Below are positions 34,399-43,013 of a stretch of DNA of 64,000 bases, in pieces. Source of the stretch: Halobellus litoreus. GTDB taxonomy: Archaea; Halobacteriota; Halobacteria; Halobacteriales; Haloferacaceae. Location: the NCBI RefSeq assembly GCF_024464595.1, contig NZ_JANHAW010000002.1, positions 806,001 through 870,000 of the forward strand, in the 5' to 3' direction. The position numbers were made by a program, and so were the translations under genes. The notes below the pieces were generated by a model. The model was not told the origin of the DNA. It was given only the letters and a program-made list of their open reading frames with translations, and searched no databases. Position 1 is the stretch's first letter. Each line of letters begins with the position of its first letter.

Positions 34399-35664
34399 CT
34401 ACGGGGAGTGAATCTCGGCGCTTCGCCCCGCCTCCCGCGCCGCCGCGAGGAGTCCGTCGGGTTCCGCGGCCAGCACCTCCTCGACCGTCGCGTTCGTCTC
34501 GGGGTGCGACGGCGCGATCCGGTCACAGCCGACGGGGAGCGTCGCGTCGGTGTAGGTTCCGAGGTCCCGCGCCGCCGCCACGATGTCGAGTTTGTCCGCG
34601 GTGAGCAGCGGGCGGTGGACCGGCAACGAGACCGCAGCGTCCGTGGTCGCCAGGTTCCATCCGGTCTGGCTCGACTTCTGCCCCAGCGCCTCGCCCGTCG
34701 CGACGCTGTGTGCGTCGACCGCCTCGGCGACGCCCTCGGCCGCGGCGAGCATCGCGCGCCGGAGCGACAGCATCCGCGTGTGTTCCGTGCCCTCGACGAT
34801 CCGCTCGACGAGTTCGCCGCCGTCGACGACGCGCGGGCGGAGGTCCGCCCGGGGCGCGCGTTCGGCGACCGTGCGGACCACTTCGAGCGCTCGGGCGCGG
34901 TGGTCCGCGCCGCCGTACTCGCCGAGGTCGACGTAGACGGGGACCGTCACACACCCGCGTCGGAGGAGCCGCCACATCGCCACCGGAGAGTCGAGGCCGC
35001 CGCTGACGAGGACGGCGACCCGTCCCTGCGTCCCGACGGGGAGCCCGCGGGGACCCGCGAACCGAATCGAAGAGACGAACGCCTCGCGCTCTCTGGCCTC
35101 GATCCGGTAGGTCCGATCCGGGTCGTCGAGATCGACCGACGCGCCGGTGACCTCGCCGACGATCCGCCCCGCCTCGACGTCCAGGTCCCGGCTGGAGAAG
35201 TCGTGTGCGTCCGCGGAACCGATCCGGTCGCTGTCGACCGCGTACGTCTCCGAGGCGTCGTGCGGGCCGGCCTCGGCGAGCCGACGGACGGCCGTCCGGA
35301 TCGCGTCTAGTTCCGGGTCGACCGCGACGGCGGGCCGAGCGAAGGCGACCCCGGGGAGCGTCGCGGCGACGCGGGCGGCGTCGCGCGGACGGTCCGTCCG
35401 GACGACGACGCGCGACCACGGTCGCTCGACGGAGGCCTCGATCCCGGCGGCCTCCAGGGCGGCCTCGACGTCGCGGGCGACGCGCTCGGCCATCTTCGCG
35501 CGGACGCCGCTGCTCTTGGTGCCGAAGTCGCCGTGGCCGATCAGCACCGCGTTCGTCGGACCTGCCGGATCGGCCGGCCCGCCGGCCTCGTCGGCGGCCG
35601 CGCTCTCGCCGGGCAGGCGGGCGGCGTTCGTATCCTCGTCGTCCGAACCGTTCGTTCCGCTCAC
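34399..35664 (-). CDS. thiI: tRNA 4-thiouridine synthase ThiI
   Basis: 421 residues. An N-terminal disordered Ala/Gly/Asp-rich extension (1-37) precedes the ferredoxin-like and THUMP domains (about 38-200), then the PP-loop adenylyltransferase: SGGLDSP at 221-227 and GQKSSQT near 336. Adenylates U8 of tRNA for sulfur transfer. There is no rhodanese domain, as is usual in archaea; a Cys in LPVGCDRIAPSHP near 383 could carry the persulfide. Minus strand, 25 bases after the metK stop is reached from upstream. Confidence 0.93.
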   Translation of the reverse strand: MSGTNGSDDEDTNAARLPGESAAADEAGGPADPAGPTNAVLIGHGDFGTKSSGVRAKMAERVARDVEAALEAAGIEASVERPWSRVVVRTDRPRDAARVAATLPGVAFARPAVAVDPELDAIRTAVRRLAEAGPHDASETYAVDSDRIGSADAHDFSSRDLDVEAGRIVGEVTGASVDLDDPDRTYRIEAREREAFVSSIRFAGPRGLPVGTQGRVAVLVSGGLDSPVAMWRLLRRGCVTVPVYVDLGEYGGADHRARALEVVRTVAERAPRADLRPRVVDGGELVERIVEGTEHTRMLSLRRAMLAAAEGVAEAVDAHSVATGEALGQKSSQTGWNLATTDAAVSLPVHRPLLTADKLDIVAAARDLGTYTDATLPVGCDRIAPSHPETNATVEEVLAAEPDGLLAAAREAGRSAEIHSP

Positions 35665-35689
35665 ACCCGTCGTTTCGCGGCGAGGGGCT

Positions 35690-36895
35690 TCAGAACGTCG
35701 AAAGCTCCCCGTCGATGACGCGCCGGGTGACGTCCGTGACGTTCGCCAGTCGGTCGTCGATCCGCGCGCGCACCTCCGGTTCGATGTCCGCGAGATCGAC
35801 GCCCGCCTCGGTGACGATCTTCGCGTCGGCGACGTGCGGTTGGTCGATCGGGCGACCGATCTGCGAGAGGAGTCGGATCTGGAGGTCGCGGATGCCGTCG
35901 ACGTCGGCGACGACCGTCTCCGCGATGTCGGTCGAGAGGAGGTTGTAGATCTTCCCGATGTGGTTGACGGGGTTCTTCCCGGAGGTCGCCTCCATACTCA
36001 TCGGGCGGTTCGGCGTGATGAGCCCGTTGGCGCGGTTGCCGCGGCCGACCGAGCCGTCGTCGCCCATCTCCGCGCTGGTGCCCGTGACCGTCAGGTAGAT
36101 CGATCCGGCCTCGTAGTCGTCGGCCGTGTTGACCTCGACGCGGACCTCGCGGTCGGTGAGCCCGCGGGCGACGTCGCCCACGTAGGCGCGGACGCGCTCG
36201 ACCGCCTCGTCGTAGTCGTCGAGGTCCTCGATGTAGGCATCGACCATCGCGGCGGCGACGGTGATGTCTATCAGGTCGCCCTCGCGCTTGCCCATCACTT
36301 TGATGTCCGGGCCCAGTTCGGGGTGATCAGCGGCGTAGGGGCCGTTGAGTTCCTCCTCGACGGTCAGGACGATCTCCTCGGTCTCGGTGAGCGGCGCGTG
36401 CCCGACGCCGTAGGAGGTGTCGTTCGACATCGGGACCTCGGCACCGTCCTCGCCGAAGACGTCCTGGAGGTCGCCAGAGCCCTCGCCGATCCGCGTGTCG
36501 ACCACGATGTCGGTGCCGACGTCGAGTTCCGGGATGTGTTCGTTGAGGTAGTCGCGGGCGGCCGAGAGGGCGGTCGCGTCGACGGGCAGTCGCTCGCCGT
36601 CGTACTCCCGCGTCGCGCGACCGACGATGAGGACGTAGATCGGTTCGACGATCTCACCGCCGCCGTACGTCGGCGCGGACTCGCCAGCGACCAGTTGGGT
36701 CTCGTCGGTGTTGTAGTGGAGAACGCGTCCAACGCGGTCGAGATAGAGCTGTGAGAGCGCCCGGGAGACGGCCTCGGCGATGCCGTCACAGATCGAGTCG
36801 GGGTGGCCGATCCCCTTCCGCTCGACGATCTCGACCCCCTGATCCTCGACGGCAGTCCGGTCTGCGGCCTCGATGGCGATGTTCCGTTCGGTCAT
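35690..36895 (-). CDS. mat: S-adenosylmethionine synthetase, archaeal type
   Basis: Makes S-adenosylmethionine from methionine and ATP. 401 residues, the usual archaeal length, with characteristic [20 protein letters not shown] (27-46), [20 protein letters not shown] and [15 protein letters not shown]. Unlike bacterial MetK but the normal form in archaea. It heads a minus-strand pair with thiI. ATG 36895 fits the family N-terminus ([10 protein letters not shown]). Confidence 0.97.
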   Translation of the reverse strand: MTERNIAIEAADRTAVEDQGVEIVERKGIGHPDSICDGIAEAVSRALSQLYLDRVGRVLHYNTDETQLVAGESAPTYGGGEIVEPIYVLIVGRATREYDGERLPVDATALSAARDYLNEHIPELDVGTDIVVDTRIGEGSGDLQDVFGEDGAEVPMSNDTSYGVGHAPLTETEEIVLTVEEELNGPYAADHPELGPDIKVMGKREGDLIDITVAAAMVDAYIEDLDDYDEAVERVRAYVGDVARGLTDREVRVEVNTADDYEAGSIYLTVTGTSAEMGDDGSVGRGNRANGLITPNRPMSMEATSGKNPVNHIGKIYNLLSTDIAETVVADVDGIRDLQIRLLSQIGRPIDQPHVADAKIVTEAGVDLADIEPEVRARIDDRLANVTDVTRRVIDGELSTF

Positions 36896-36987
36896 TGCCG
36901 GACGCTACTGCCCGGTTCGTTCTATAACTTGCGGAAAAGTTCTTCTCCGGGATTATTACCGTCGAGTATCCGCCCTGCACGCCACGC

Positions 36988-37587
36988 TCACCCCGTTTCG
37001 TCGAGAAGCAATCCGAGATAGGAGGTGCGGATCTGCTCGTCGGGATCGAGCCCCAACCGTCGGAGGACGGCGAACGCCCCGTCGCGGACCGAATCCACGT
37101 CCGCGTCCTCGTCGACTTCCGCCTCGACTTCGACGAACTCGCCGAGACCGTCGACACGATCCAGGGTGACGGTGTAGCCGTCGAGCGAGAAGAACTCACG
37201 CTCCTTCTCGACGACGGCGGCCGACTCGAACCCGAGGCCCTCGACGATGGCCGCCGCGGCGTCGCCGTCGGCTACGGCTGTCTCGTGTTCCTCGCGCGTC
37301 TTCGACGCCGCGTCGATTAACGGCCCCTTGTAGGTCAGTTTGGTCGTTTCGCCGGCGGTCGCATCGGGGTCCGCACCGCCGTCGGTCGAGTCACGGTCGT
37401 CGGCGCCGGGGTCGCGCGTCTCCCGTCGGAGACGGAGTGCCTCGTCGGTCTCGGCGAAGTCGCGATGGGGCGCGTCGTAGTACGTATCGATCTGCGTGAC
37501 CCCTTCGACGCGACCGGCGTCGGCGTCCCGGAGCCGCTTCCTGACCGCGTCGCGCGACGCGCGCACCTTGACCTCGACTTCGTACAT
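36988..37587 (-). CDS. CYTH-domain protein (class IV adenylate cyclase-like)
   Basis: 199 residues. The defining EXEXK motif is at the very N-terminus (Glu3, Glu5, Lys7 in MYEVEVKVRA), followed by the tunnel-fold strands IDTYYDAP, ALRLRRETR, TKLTYKGP and VTLDRVDGLGEFVEVEAE. Members bind triphosphates; archaeal CyaB-like proteins may be triphosphatases, not cyclases. A disordered Asp-rich loop (DDRDSTDGGADPDATAGE) interrupts the domain near 65-82. ATG 37587 is fixed by the motif. Confidence 0.92.
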   Translation of the reverse strand: MYEVEVKVRASRDAVRKRLRDADAGRVEGVTQIDTYYDAPHRDFAETDEALRLRRETRDPGADDRDSTDGGADPDATAGETTKLTYKGPLIDAASKTREEHETAVADGDAAAAIVEGLGFESAAVVEKEREFFSLDGYTVTLDRVDGLGEFVEVEAEVDEDADVDSVRDGAFAVLRRLGLDPDEQIRTSYLGLLLDETG

Positions 37588-37682
37588 ACGCGACTGGTCG
37601 GTCGGGCCGGCAAAAGTCGATGCGATCGATCGCGGCGAGGCTAGCAATTTATTATTAATAATAGTGTATTTTTACGAAGACA

Positions 37683-38201
37683 ATGAGCAGCGAAACATCC
37701 GAAGCACCGGGAACGGCGGTAGACGAGGAACTGATCGAATCCGTCCAGGTACCGATTACCGGTCGCGTGGTCCTCGCTGCGATGGGTGGAGGGATGCTCG
37801 GGACGGTGGCGATGTTACCCGTCCTGGTCGGTTTCCCCGGCCTCCTGGGGCTGTTCCGAACCGAACCGGTGACGCGATTCGCCGGATTCGCGGAGTTCTT
37901 CGGCCTGGAACCGACGGTGACGCTCGGCATCGCGCTGTTCGGGTTCGGCGGCACGGTCGCGTTGCCGCTGACCTTCCTCGTCGTGGGCGCGTTCCTCCCG
38001 CCGGAGAAGCCGCGGTACCTCCGCGGCGCGACGTTCGCGACGGCGTTCTGGTTCGGGTTCCTCCCTGGGTTTTGGCCGACCGCCGGGCTCCTCACGACCG
38101 CGGCGTACGTCCTGTTCTCTCTCGCGAGCCACTGGGTCTACGGGCTGACGCTGGGCTACGTCCTGACGAAGACCGCCGGGTTGCCCCAGCACGAGGTGTG
38201 A
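37683..38201 (+). CDS. Membrane protein upstream of cytochrome oxidase genes (DUF6789-like)
   Basis: 172 residues with four hydrophobic segments (GRVVLAAMGGGMLGTVAMLP; TLGIALFGFGGTVALPLTFL; ATFATAFWFGFLPGFWPTAG; YVLFSLASHWVYGLTLGYVL). No haem or copper ligand pattern stands out. Its place just before coxB on the same strand suggests a role in the oxidase or its assembly; the DUF number is from memory. An AT-rich leader with ATTATTAATAATAG at about 37650-37663 precedes it. Confidence 0.8.
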   Translation: MSSETSEAPGTAVDEELIESVQVPITGRVVLAAMGGGMLGTVAMLPVLVGFPGLLGLFRTEPVTRFAGFAEFFGLEPTVTLGIALFGFGGTVALPLTFLVVGAFLPPEKPRYLRGATFATAFWFGFLPGFWPTAGLLTTAAYVLFSLASHWVYGLTLGYVLTKTAGLPQHEV

Positions 38202-38221
38202 ACTGTTACCAACTTGCGTAT

Positions 38222-38231
38222 AATTTATAAC
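38222..38231 (+). promoter_or_regulatory. TATA box of the oxidase operon
   Basis: AATTTATAAC at 38222-38231. A start site 26 bases downstream falls near 38252, so either a GTG at 38252 is a leaderless start or the ATG at 38267 has a short leader. Confidence 0.55.
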
Positions 38232-38266
38232 TATCGTTCTTCATATTTGATGTGGGCGTGGTAGTG

Positions 38267-38965
38267 ATGAACGTACACGCCGTGGGACCGGTCATCCCGC
38301 TCCCACCACAGGCAGGGTTGATCCCGCGAGGGACTCGGACGGTCGTCTTCGAGCGCATCTTCGAGGTGTTTCTGGGGCTCGGAACGCTCGTCGGCGTCGT
38401 CGTCGTCGCGTATATGCTTTACAACGCGTACACGTACCGCGACGGGTCGCATCGCGACGGCGACTTCGAGCCGCCGGCGCTCGGCGAACTGCCCACGGGC
38501 GGGGGCGGGGGCCGGAAGCTGTTCACCTCGTTCGCGCTCAGCACGGTCATCGTCATCTCGCTCATCGCGTGGACTTACGGGACGCTCCTGTACGTGGAGG
38601 ACCCACCGGAACCCGAGATGGAAGTCGGCGTCGAGGGCTACCGGTTCGGCTGGGAGTTCACGTATCCGAACGGGTACTCCGAGGACGGCACCCTCCGCGT
38701 CCCCGCCGACGAGGTGATTCGACTCCGGGTCACCTCCAGCGACGTGTTCCACAACTTCGGCGTGCCCGAATTACGCGTCAAGACGGACGCGGTCCCCGGC
38801 CAGACCACGACGACGTGGTTCGAGGCCGAGGAGGCGGGGAACTACACCGCACAGTGCTACGAACTCTGCGGGCGCGGCCACTCGTACATGACGGCGACCG
38901 TCGTGGTGATGGAACCCGACGAGTACCGCGAGTGGTACGCAAACACGACGGTAAACAGCTCATGA
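38267..38965 (+). CDS. coxB: Cytochrome c oxidase subunit II
   Basis: Carries the CuA electron-entry site. 232 residues from ATG 38267: two transmembrane helices (IFEVFLGLGTLVGVVVVAYML; LFTSFALSTVIVISLIAWTYG) and an extracellular cupredoxin domain with all CuA ligands: His162 in VFHNFG, Cys197 and Cys201 in CYELC, His205 and Met208 in GHSYM. Electron donor is probably a halocyanin; no cytochrome c gene is seen. GTG 38252 is an alternative start. The stop overlaps the next ATG by four bases. Confidence 0.95.
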   Translation: MNVHAVGPVIPLPPQAGLIPRGTRTVVFERIFEVFLGLGTLVGVVVVAYMLYNAYTYRDGSHRDGDFEPPALGELPTGGGGGRKLFTSFALSTVIVISLIAWTYGTLLYVEDPPEPEMEVGVEGYRFGWEFTYPNGYSEDGTLRVPADEVIRLRVTSSDVFHNFGVPELRVKTDAVPGQTTTTWFEAEEAGNYTAQCYELCGRGHSYMTATVVVMEPDEYREWYANTTVNSS

Positions 38966-41640
38966 CCGACGAAGGATCTACCGAGCCGAACGAGTCCGTC
39001 GGCGAGACGACCGGGAGCGGCGTCGCCGACGGGGAGGAGACCGACGGCGACGTCGGCGGCGGGGAGGCAACTGACGGCGACAGAGGCGGTGGGAAAGGGA
39101 TCGACAGCGACACGAGCGGCGGGGAAGCCACCGACGGCGGGACCGTCACCGGCGAGGAGATTCCGGTCGAGGGCGCCGTGTCCGACGCGCTGACGGCGGC
39201 GACGCATCCCTCCCGGTCAACCGTCCGCCACTGGCTGACGACGACGAACCACAAGGACGTCGGGATCCTCTACATCGTCACGTCGCTGTTCTTCCTGCTC
39301 CTCGGCGGCCTGCTCGCGTGGCTGATGCGGATCCAGCTGTGGGAACCCCGCGCCGTCGGCGAGGGGATTCTGGGGCCGATGGCCTACAACCAGGCCGTCT
39401 CCGCGCACGGGCTGGTGATGGTGTTCTGGTTCCTCTCGCCGTTCGCGTTCGGCTTCGCGAACTACGTCGTCCCGCTGCAGATGGGCGCCGACGACCTCGC
39501 ATTCCCCAGGCTCAACGCCCTCAGTTTCTGGCTGTACCTCTCTTCGGGACTGCTGTTCGTCGTCTCGTTCTTCCAGGGCGGCACCTTCGCGGGCGGGTGG
39601 ACGATGTACGCGCCGCTGAACCTGCCCACGTTCACGCCGGACGTCGGGGCGAACACCGCGATTCTCGCGCTCGTCCTCTTCGTCGTCTCTGTCACAGTCT
39701 CCTCGGTAAACTTCCTGACGACGATGCACCGGATGCGCGCGGAGGGGCTCACGCTGCGGCGACTCCCCATCTTCTCGTGGTCGATCCTGCTCACCGTCTG
39801 GATGATGCTCTTCGCGTTCGCCGCGCTGCTGGCGGCGCTCCTCATCCTCTCGTCGGATCGCATCCTCGGGACGGCCTACTTCGTCCAGGAGACCGCGGGC
39901 GGGTCGCTGCTGTGGACCCACCTGTTCTGGTTCTTCGGCCACCCGGAGGTGTACATCGTCTTCTTCCCCGCGCTCGGGGTGATGGCCGAGGTGTTCCAGA
40001 CGTTCACCGGGCGACGCATCGTCGGCCGGAAGTGGTTCATCGCCGCGATGGTGCTCGTCGCGCTCCAGAGCTTCGTCGTCTGGATGCACCATATGTTCCT
40101 GACGGGCATCAACCTCGAAATCAAGACGCTGTTCATGGTGACGACCATCGGCATCTCCCTGCCGTTCGATCTGATGGTGTTCGCGCTGATCTACACGCTC
40201 GTGAAGGGGCGCGTCCGGTTCACGACGCCGTTCCTCTTCGCCTTCGGCGGGCTGATACTGTTCATCCTCGGCGGCATCACCGGGGTCTTTCTCGGGGCCA
40301 TCGTCCTCGATTACGAGTTCCGCGGCACCTACTGGGTCGTCGCGCACTTCCACTACGTGATGGTCGGCGGGGTGACCGCGCTCGTCGGCGGCCTCTACTA
40401 CTGGTTCCCGAAGATCACCGGGCGGATGTACGACGAGTTTCTGGGGAAGGCGCACTTCGCTGCGTACTTTATCGGGTTCAACCTGCTGTACTTCCCGATG
40501 TTCGTCGCCTGGGAGACCCCCCGGCGCGTCTTCCAGTACAGCGACTGGATGGCGCCCTGGCACCAACTCGCCACCGTCGGCGCGTTCGTCCTGGGGCTCT
40601 CGTTCGTCATTATGTTCTACAACCTGACGAAGAGCGCGTTCGACGGCGAGCGCGTCGGCAACACGCCCTGGGAGTTCTCCCGGACCGCCGAGTGGGCCGT
40701 CCCGTCGCCGCCGCCGACGGAGAACTTCCCCGGCATTCCCTCCTACAGCGACGGCCGACTCTCGTTCCGGTCGCGGGGGGCCACCGACGGCGGCGATGCG
40801 GCAGCGACGGGGTCGACGGAGACCGACGGGGGCGTCGCCGCCGACGCCCACGCGGGGGCCCACGACCACGCTGACCACGCCAGCGTCTGGCCGCTCGCGG
40901 TCGGTGTCGGGGCATTCCTGCTGTTCCTCGGACTCTCGGGGGTTCGCGAGGGATCGCTCGTGGAGGGGCTGGCCGGTTCGGCCTACCTCTTCGCCGCGGT
41001 CGCCGGCGGCGTCGTCGTCCTCGGCTCGCTCGTCGCGTGGGCGATCGAACCGTTCGAGGCCCCGGAGGGCGGGTTCGGCGAGGCGTGGCCCTTCGGCGGC
41101 GTCGAGAACGGGAAGGTCGGGATGTGGATCTTCCTCGCCTCGGACGTGGTGCTGTTCGGCGGCTTCATCGGCGCGTACGTCTTCACGCGCGTCGCGGCGG
41201 GGTGGGTCGGCTGGCAGCCCGTCCCCGAAGATCCGATTCCGGGGCTCGTGAACACCTACATCCTGCTCGCGAGCAGTTTCACCGTCGTCCTCGCGCTGGT
41301 CGCGGCGCAGAAGGAGCACCGGTGGGGCGTCGTCGCCAGCCTGACGGCGACGATCGCGCTCGGGATCGGCTTCCTCGGCAACAAGGCCCTGGAGTGGCAG
41401 CACCTGTTCCACACGGGCGTCGAGCCGACCGCGAACATCGGGACCTCGACGTTCTTCCTGACGACCGGACTCCACGCCGCACACGTCGTCGCCGGGCTGA
41501 TCGGCGCGCTGTACCTCCTCGGACGCTCGCTCGGGGGGGCGTACCTGACTGACCAGCGCCCGGTCGAGTACTTCGGGCTCTACTGGCACTTCGTGGACAT
41601 CGTCTGGCTGTTCCTCTTCCCGCTGTTCTACATCCTGTGA
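38962..41640 (+). CDS. coxAC: Fused cytochrome c oxidase subunits I and III
   Basis: Catalytic core of a haem-copper oxidase, 892 residues. An unusual acidic Gly/Asp-rich cytoplasmic extension (1-70) precedes LTTTNHKDVGILY. Haem and copper ligands are intact: His149 (SAHGLVM), CuB His327 with Tyr331 (GHPEVY), His376-His377 (WMHHMF), His462 and His464 (HFHY). Glu329 in GHPEV marks the A1 type with a D-channel Glu. A Ser/Thr/His-rich linker (about 600-640; AHAGAHDHADHASVW) leads into the subunit III part, whose helices run to FYIL. The fusion is common in haloarchaea. ATG 38962 is coupled to coxB. Confidence 0.96.
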   Translation: MTDEGSTEPNESVGETTGSGVADGEETDGDVGGGEATDGDRGGGKGIDSDTSGGEATDGGTVTGEEIPVEGAVSDALTAATHPSRSTVRHWLTTTNHKDVGILYIVTSLFFLLLGGLLAWLMRIQLWEPRAVGEGILGPMAYNQAVSAHGLVMVFWFLSPFAFGFANYVVPLQMGADDLAFPRLNALSFWLYLSSGLLFVVSFFQGGTFAGGWTMYAPLNLPTFTPDVGANTAILALVLFVVSVTVSSVNFLTTMHRMRAEGLTLRRLPIFSWSILLTVWMMLFAFAALLAALLILSSDRILGTAYFVQETAGGSLLWTHLFWFFGHPEVYIVFFPALGVMAEVFQTFTGRRIVGRKWFIAAMVLVALQSFVVWMHHMFLTGINLEIKTLFMVTTIGISLPFDLMVFALIYTLVKGRVRFTTPFLFAFGGLILFILGGITGVFLGAIVLDYEFRGTYWVVAHFHYVMVGGVTALVGGLYYWFPKITGRMYDEFLGKAHFAAYFIGFNLLYFPMFVAWETPRRVFQYSDWMAPWHQLATVGAFVLGLSFVIMFYNLTKSAFDGERVGNTPWEFSRTAEWAVPSPPPTENFPGIPSYSDGRLSFRSRGATDGGDAAATGSTETDGGVAADAHAGAHDHADHASVWPLAVGVGAFLLFLGLSGVREGSLVEGLAGSAYLFAAVAGGVVVLGSLVAWAIEPFEAPEGGFGEAWPFGGVENGKVGMWIFLASDVVLFGGFIGAYVFTRVAAGWVGWQPVPEDPIPGLVNTYILLASSFTVVLALVAAQKEHRWGVVASLTATIALGIGFLGNKALEWQHLFHTGVEPTANIGTSTFFLTTGLHAAHVVAGLIGALYLLGRSLGGAYLTDQRPVEYFGLYWHFVDIVWLFLFPLFYIL

Positions 41641-41649
41641 GGTGAACAT

Positions 41650-41910
41650 ATGACACACACGAAACTGTACACGGCGATATTCGCGGTCCTGTTCGTCTCG
41701 GCGACAGTGCAGGTGCTCGTCGAGTTCGCGGGACTGGCGTACTGGACGGCGTTCGGCATCATCGTCGCGCTCTCGGCGTTCAAGGCCGTGCTCGTCGCGG
41801 CGTACTTCCAGCACCTCCGGTTCGAACCGCGCTCGCTGACGTACGTCGTCGTCATCGGCCTCGCGGCGGCGCTGGCGCTGACGCTCGCGGCGTCGTACTC
41901 GATCCTATGA
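41650..41910 (+). CDS. coxD: Cytochrome c oxidase subunit IV-like protein
   Basis: 86 residues, three hydrophobic helices (LYTAIFAVLFVSATVQVLVEF; AFGIIVALSAFKAVLVAAYF; LTYVVVIGLAAALALTLAASYS) with the family motif SAFKAVLVAAYFQHLRFE. Supernumerary oxidase subunit that helps assembly. Follows coxAC by nine bases. Confidence 0.9.
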   Translation: MTHTKLYTAIFAVLFVSATVQVLVEFAGLAYWTAFGIIVALSAFKAVLVAAYFQHLRFEPRSLTYVVVIGLAAALALTLAASYSIL

Positions 41911-41974
41911 ATCGCGCGAGCGCACGAGATCGATCCGGCACCCGCACCAAACGTCCGGAATCAACCTCGCACCC

Positions 41975-42445
41975 GTGATCCACTCGATAACCGACTTCGA
42001 GAGCTCTCCCGACGCGGCCGGTAGCGACGCGTACACCAGTACCGGCGACGAACCCGACGCGCATAATGCCGCCAGCGACGACCTCGACACGTACCCTGCT
42101 GCCAGCGACGACCTCGACACGCACACCGCCGCTAGCGACGAACCCGATGCGCACACCGCCGCTAGCGAAGATCCGAGACGGCCGGGAGACGGCGACCGGC
42201 GCGAGACCGACCAGGGCGGCGAGCGACCGGCCGAAACCGGCGAGGCGAGTGAGGCCCGTCGCGTCGCCCTCGGCTACGCGCTGCTGTTCTCACTCCCCGT
42301 CGGCGTCGGCGTCGCGGTGATGCTGCTCCGGGTGACGGGAGGGCGTCCGACCGACGCGATCGTCGTCGGTCCGAGTCTCGCGCTCGCCACCGCAGTGTTC
42401 CTCCTCGTGGTCGGTGTCAGCGCGGGCGGGTCGACGAACCCGTGA
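41975..42445 (+). CDS. Two-helix membrane protein with tandem-repeat acidic N-terminus
   Basis: 156 residues from GTG 41975. Residues about 30-68 consist of 10-residue repeats (AASDDLDTYP, AASDDLDTHT, AASDEPDAHT, AASEDP), encoded by 30-base DNA repeats. Two transmembrane helices follow (VALGYALLFSLPVGVGVAVML; GPSLALATAVFLLVVGVSAG). Position suggests an accessory to the oxidase; no known family is recognised. The true start could lie within or after the repeats, since the repeats are unlikely to be essential. Confidence 0.65.
   Translation: MIHSITDFESSPDAAGSDAYTSTGDEPDAHNAASDDLDTYPAASDDLDTHTAASDEPDAHTAASEDPRRPGDGDRRETDQGGERPAETGEASEARRVALGYALLFSLPVGVGVAVMLLRVTGGRPTDAIVVGPSLALATAVFLLVVGVSAGGSTNP
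42041..42175. repeat. 30-base in-frame tandem repeats
   Basis: Units at 42068-42097, 42098-42127, 42128-42157 and a partial one at 42158-42175, with a more decayed copy at 42041-42067. Core GCGACGACCTCGACACG. Each encodes about ten residues in the gene at 41975. Confidence 0.85.
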
Positions 42446-42500
42446 CCGACTCCCGATTTCGAGTCAACGTTTACCACGGTTGCGACCGAAACGGACGGTG

Positions 42501-42704
42501 ATGGACGAAACCCAACTCGGCCTGGCGACCGCGCTCGCACTGGTCGTCGTCGGCCTCGTCGCGCTCCTCTCGGCGGAGGCGGCGGGACTGTCGACGGCGA
42601 TCGTCGCCGCCTGCGGACTCGTCGCGCTGTCCGGCGTCGGCGTGCTCACCGCCGCCGTCGCTCGGCTCCCGGAGCCGGCGGGAAGCGACGATCACGGGGT
42701 GTGA
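42501..42704 (+). CDS. Small two-helix membrane protein next to oxidase genes
   Basis: 67 residues: two hydrophobic helices (LGLATALALVVVGLVALLS; TAIVAACGLVALSGVGVLTA) and a short polar tail. Function unknown. It has its own TATA-like box, CGTTTACC at 42469-42476, 25-32 bases before the ATG, so it can be expressed apart from the oxidase operon. Confidence 0.7.
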   Translation: MDETQLGLATALALVVVGLVALLSAEAAGLSTAIVAACGLVALSGVGVLTAAVARLPEPAGSDDHGV

Positions 42705-42727
42705 CCGGGCCGGCGACAGTGCACCGT

Positions 42728-43012
42728 TCACCCGGGCAGACTGAACGCGACGACGCCGGCGACGACGGAGGCCGCGTAGAGCAGGCCGACGGCGAAGACG
42801 ACCTTCAGGTGCAGGCGGAACAGCTCGTCGCTCTCGGCCTCGCGGGCCTCCTCGTAGGCGCGCTCCTCCGCCGGCGTCGCGTCGTGTCGTTCCCCGACGT
42901 GGAGCGCGCGCTGCCGCTCGGTGACGAACGGGCGACCGCAGTGCGGACAGACCGGTGTCTCGCGGTCTGCGTCGGGTACCGTCGTGTCGGGAGCGGGCGG
43001 AAGGCCGGACAT
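42728..43012 (-). CDS. C2H2 zinc finger protein with C-terminal membrane helix
   Basis: 94 residues. One C2H2-type finger with Cys22, Cys25, His38 and His43 (CPHCGRPFVTERQRALHVGERH is the segment 22-43), a charged linker helix (EERAYEEAREAESDELF), and a C-terminal transmembrane helix (VVFAVGLLYAASVVAGVVAF). Such a membrane-tethered finger could sense metal or bind a partner. It is last in a four-gene minus-strand operon facing the oxidase genes and starts two bases after its neighbour ends. Confidence 0.82.
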   Translation of the reverse strand: MSGLPPAPDTTVPDADRETPVCPHCGRPFVTERQRALHVGERHDATPAEERAYEEAREAESDELFRLHLKVVFAVGLLYAASVVAGVVAFSLPG

Positions 43013-43013
43013 C

